Source of the DNA: Psilocybe azurescens
Lineage: Eukaryota > Basidiomycota > Agaricomycetes > Agaricales > Agrocybaceae
Length of the DNA: 35,460 bases
Assembly (NCBI GenBank): GCA_023853785.1
Contig: JAJIRX010000116.1
Location: forward strand, 1-35,460
Reading direction: 5' to 3'
Within the stretch, counting starts at the first letter, position 1. Every line of letters starts with the position of its first letter. The notes under the pieces were generated by a model. That model saw only the letters and a list, made by a program, of their open reading frames with translations, made no database searches and was not told the origin of the DNA. This document shows, piece by piece, positions 32,118-35,460 of the stretch. Both the position numbers and the translations under genes were made by a program.

Positions 32118-33406
32118 TCAAAGCGTAATCTGCCTCCCTTCTTTAGCGCTCGCCTCGATAGCATCTAAGAGCCGGTGGTGCTTGACTGCATCCTCAATCG
32201 TCGCATAACTTTCCGTACGTTCCGCAAACTCCTTCCATGCTTGGCTACAACTCTCGACTGCATTCCCAGGAGTCTCGAATTCCACTTTTTTGCCGTTCAG
32301 GTAGAGCTCGGACTCGGCGATACCTGGGAATGCTCCCAGCAACTCGTTGGATTGCAAACGTATACTGCCTTCTTCACCTTCGATTTCCCAAATGTACTGA
32401 CGTCGGCCTTCATTAGAAACATACCCACTGCGCCAAAGAACATTAGCTAGCACCCCACTTCTGAGAAACCCAGTAATGGCATAATGATCAGGATATTGGG
32501 AAGGGACTGTTCTTCCCGTAGGCTTTCCGCCGTTATCGAGGATAGTAATGGTTGGATAGAAAGTTGCATTGGTTGCCGTGACGCTCACAAAGTCCCCAAG
32601 CACATTTGTTAGAGTGTCCAAATGATGGGCTATTCCGATTGAAAGTAAACTGGCTCCTATTGACAATGGTGACGTTGTAAAGTAAAAGGTGGCCTCCTCG
32701 TGCAGAAAAGAGCACGTACCATTTTTCTTCTCTAGGGTATACGCATGGATCTCCTTACTAAATGGAGCGTGGAACTCTGTCTCTCTAGGATTGTGTGCAA
32801 TCTGTCATGTTATTAATTAACATGAGAATTCTGTACAGCATTCTGGGACTTACGACATTGGTCGATCTAACGGTACCTATGACGCCTGATGCCAGCAATT
32901 CTCTGACCTATAGAGCAGAGGCAGTAAAATTCAATAGCTACTTAAAATACTGTTATCTCGCCTTTCGAATAACGACGGCGTGCCTGCAACCCAATAATTG
33001 ATCTGACTCCTTGTCTGCGGGCAGCAGCAGCGATTTCTTCTGTCTCCTTCGTCGAGGTCCCGGCTGGCCATTCCAAAAGAAGTCTTTCTTCGCCTCGATG
33101 ACGGGCAATACCGTCTCCCTGTGATGGAGCCTTCACCGAGACGGCCACCAAGTCAATCTCCGGATCCGATGCGATTTTTGAAGTTTCGCCAAAGTACGGT
33201 TTGATAGGATGCCCAAGCTCTTTGGAGTATTTGTCGGCAGACGCTGCTGCCGAGTTCTCGGAAGTAGTGGAAATAGCTACAAGATCATATGTGTTTTGCA
33301 GAGAAGGCTGAAGAAGCGCCGGGGCTAGGCTTGTTGCAGCCCAGCCTGAAGTGGCAGATAGGCCAACAAAGCCGACTTTGATTTTGTTATAGGATGCAGA
33401 GGTCAT
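32118..33406 (-). CDS. Gfo/Idh/MocA-family oxidoreductase (Gal80-like)
   Basis: NAD(P)-binding Rossmann protein; relatives are sugar dehydrogenases or the Gal80-type regulator, so catalytic role and substrate are open. Exons 32951-33406, 32854-32907, 32720-32801 and 32118-32656 are in phase and give about 376 residues, normal length. Seen: N-terminal IKVGFVGLSATSGWAATSLA (nucleotide-binding loop), EIDLVAVSVKAP, LEWPAGTSTKETEEIAAAAR, VRELLASGVIGTVRSTNV, LLSIGIAHHLDTLTNVLGDF, GRRQYIWEIEGEEGSIRLQS and the C-terminal ESYATIEDAVKHHRLLDAIE. Start at ATG 33406, followed by MTSASYNK. Between AP and EWPAG, 33079-33128, the open frame reads an alien, Arg-rich peptide, whereas the neighbouring frame reads HRETVLPVIEAKKDFF, the family sequence. 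Two compensating indels therefore seem to have shifted 16-17 codons. The EKP-like catalytic Lys motif region falls in this area. Confidence 0.87.
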
Positions 33407-34829
33407 CTTGGGGAAAGCAGTGGTAGGAATAGTGGTTATCAAGGAGGATAGACACTTATGATTTATTAGATGGTCATCAAATGGTCATTTATACCCTGTT
33501 GTCCTCTGCGCTCTCACAGTCTATGATAGTAGTTTGTCAGTCAAAAGTATGAAATACAGCCACAATCAGCAGGTCAACCGAATGACTAAGTCACATGTTG
33601 TTTGTAAACAGTGGCGTGTAATATCAATGACCAATTGCGCCTGTTTTATGTCGGCTATGATAATAACGATAAGCCTATAGCTACAGTGGCGTAATAGCAT
33701 ACGTGGGCGTTTACACCTTTAGTCCTATATCTCACTCAAATCTCACTGACCTTGCGAAATAAGACCATCTACGGTGAATACATGACTTTGAGAGCATACT
33801 GCCATCAAGACATGTACCGGAGGTGGCTGACTAAATCTATCTTGGTGACTCAACACGCACAATAATGCAGAATTTTTGCACAATTATGGCGTCATGCAGT
33901 CGAGGAAGTAACTCATTTCGTCCTTGAACCAAATTCTACTGATAAATACCTCAAGAAAAACAACAATATCGAGTAAATTGAATGTGCTCTATTCCCTCAT
34001 TTTTTTCTTCTACCGAAATACTTAGTTTCATGACTGTCACCAGCAGCTCCATGTGATGTCACGTCTTCGCTTGTATTCTTGGGATATTTAATTGCCAGAT
34101 AGAATGGCCTAATATAAATACTGGGATTCCCCTTATCCATTGACCGTAGGCCAATATGTCGTGTTTCAGCATGTCGCCCGGAGTCGACGCGTCAAGGTCG
34201 CGTTAATTATCCTCCACGTGATGGGAGACTGTGACCTGATCGAGTCGAGCGTGGTCCCGTACTATAGTCAATCTCTAATTAAGGAAGCTCCCCATATCTC
34301 TACCAACATGCCCATAAGCAGAAATAAACTGGTTTTACTGCAGACAAACAAAACGAACCGAAAGCACCAGTAACTCAGCATCAAAGTTGCCACATCATGC
34401 AGTTTACTAGTACGCCGCGCGACAATGCCAAATGGTGTCTACACTAAGACAAACGAGATAGATAAAGCTGTGTGGGAAGGATGCCGTGCATGATCAATGG
34501 ATCATTGGCTGACTTACGGTATATTTCCTTCAGACTTCCTTGGACCTCTGCTATAACCTGCGTAATTTTTTCTCGACGAAATGCCAAAGGATAGTCACAC
34601 CAACGAGGTACGAGTGTCGCGCTTTGCCATTACATGTTCTTATTGAATACCTCTTATCTATCAGAGCCCAAAACCGAGAACAAGTCACCTTCCCAGTCGA
34701 GAGCAAAGATCCCGCCGTATACGCGAATCTGACACCAATGATACCGCTGCGGGAGATCCGTTATTTCCTGGCCAAACAGTGACCGGAACCACAAGAACAG
34801 GGTACATTGTCTCTCCTAGTTCTTATAAC
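33407..34829. other. Intergenic
   Basis: About 1.4 kb. It contains the promoter of the oxidoreductase gene (-). No protein family, repeat or RNA gene recognised; plus-strand frames at 34140-34373 and 34540-34782 lack ATG starts and family signals, although a TTCCTTCAG acceptor-like site at about 34530 hints at an upstream exon of the next gene. Confidence 0.35.
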
Positions 34830-35460
34830 ATGTACTTAAACCGGTATAGAACATCTGAAGGAACTTTCTTCGAATCTTCAAACAACGTTCAGATTGTTGG
34901 AGGGTTTAGCACCACTCAAGGCCATCACACGAACCTCACGATCAACTTCAATCGTTCGTGTGCATTCTGCGATCGAGGTTATGACATTAAAATTCTTCTC
35001 TAGATCCAGGAAACGAGGGTTTAGCAGGGCCTTCCCACTCGGTATGATTAGTGCATACTTATAGCATGGCCTCATCTCATCCATTGATGAACAGGATTCA
35101 AGAAGTGACCCATTGGGTCAAGACAGTATAGTTTGGTTTCTCTCGACAGATGGATGGCAAGTGGCAATATAACCTCTTCACTGGAACTTGTTGAGATTTT
35201 GATTACTCCCTGAAAGATCCCTCTCACAGGCTTAGAGACTGGGTAATAGATGGAATGTGTCTATACGTTCGCAAGAAACCTGATAAATTTGACAGCCGCT
35301 CCCATCATCCTTACCTTCCCGGAAGAGCTCAGAGATATACTATCGTCACCTGGCGACAAAAGAATGGGGTCACCTTATGGATCAGAGCCCAACAACATGC
35401 TACCAGTTGCGTATCAAACATAAGGAATTGCATAGGTGATGTAGGGATCATCACAGATTA
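34830..35460 (+). CDS. Probable 5' part of a gene running off the window
   Basis: From ATG 34830 the frame reads MYLNRYRTSEGTFFES, then SNNVQIVGGFSTTQGHHTNL and TINFN. This short Asn/Gly-rich, beta-repeat-like opening resembles the N-termini of many Agaricomycete proteins, including STAND/NACHT proteins, but that memory is not proof. A donor at 34954 (GTTCGT) or 34959 (GTGTGC) and acceptor TTCTCTAG at 35003 would lead to PGNEGLAGPSHS. A further GTATGA donor at about 35041 and acceptor GAACAG at about 35095 follow. Downstream frames near 35200-35400 (LKDPSHRLRDWVIDGMCLYV, GVTLWIRAQQ) are broken. No conserved domain is reached before the end of the window. It could be a fragment or pseudogene. 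Confidence 0.33.

Noticed and set aside
1..35460. CRISPR arrays, insertion sequences, bacterial operons or terminators
   Set aside because: The sequence is eukaryotic in gene structure, and no regularly spaced repeats or transposase motifs were seen.

Overview
The window looks like a piece of a basidiomycete genome, most likely an Agaricomycete. Nearly every recognisable gene is cut by many 43-80 nt GT-AG introns with CTAAC/CTGAC-like branch points. Several gene families are typical of that group: a FunK1 kinase, a DUF6533 membrane protein, a fungal GT61 glycosyltransferase and a Gal80-like oxidoreductase. No bacterial operons, viral genes, tRNA, rRNA or complete transposon were seen. Gene models were built by hand from splice signals and family motifs, so exon ends are inferences, but reading phases were checked across the exons of each main model.

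Layout. 0.2-2.4 kb: amidase-signature enzyme (-), preceded by a small unrecognised gene at 2.5-3.0 kb (-). 3.5-5.7 kb: intact GT61 glycosyltransferase (-). 6.4-7.3 kb: derlin-like ERAD membrane protein (+), divergent from GT61. 7.7-8.7 kb: acidic, low-complexity conserved-type hypothetical (-). 9.0-9.95 kb: a strange repeat-rich stretch with a duplicated intron-exon unit, three adjacent stem-loops and a 99-bp direct repeat. 10-12.7 kb: no gene seen. 12.75-14.15 kb: two-domain cyanovirin-N homology (CVNH) protein with a Ser-rich linker and a His/Gly-rich tail (-). 14.3-17.5 kb: gene-poor. 17.5-19.3 kb: DUF6533 multi-pass membrane protein (-). 20.6-25.0 kb: 1,249-residue two-RRM RNA-binding protein (-). 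25-28.9 kb: mostly unassigned. 28.9-31.8 kb: FunK1 kinase (+), convergent with a Gfo/Idh/MocA oxidoreductase at 32.1-33.4 kb (-). 34.8 kb to the end: probable 5' part of a gene running out of the window (+).

The genes do not form one obvious pathway. GT61 and derlin both act in the ER/secretory route, but divergent placement alone proves no functional link.

Two things stand out. First, eleven sites in five genes need a one-base change in a short homopolymer to keep a strongly conserved frame (nine deletions, two insertions). This points to uncorrected homopolymer base-calling errors rather than a series of pseudogenes. Second, the CVNH-linker-CVNH-helical-His-tail architecture is unusual and is the best candidate here for new biology.
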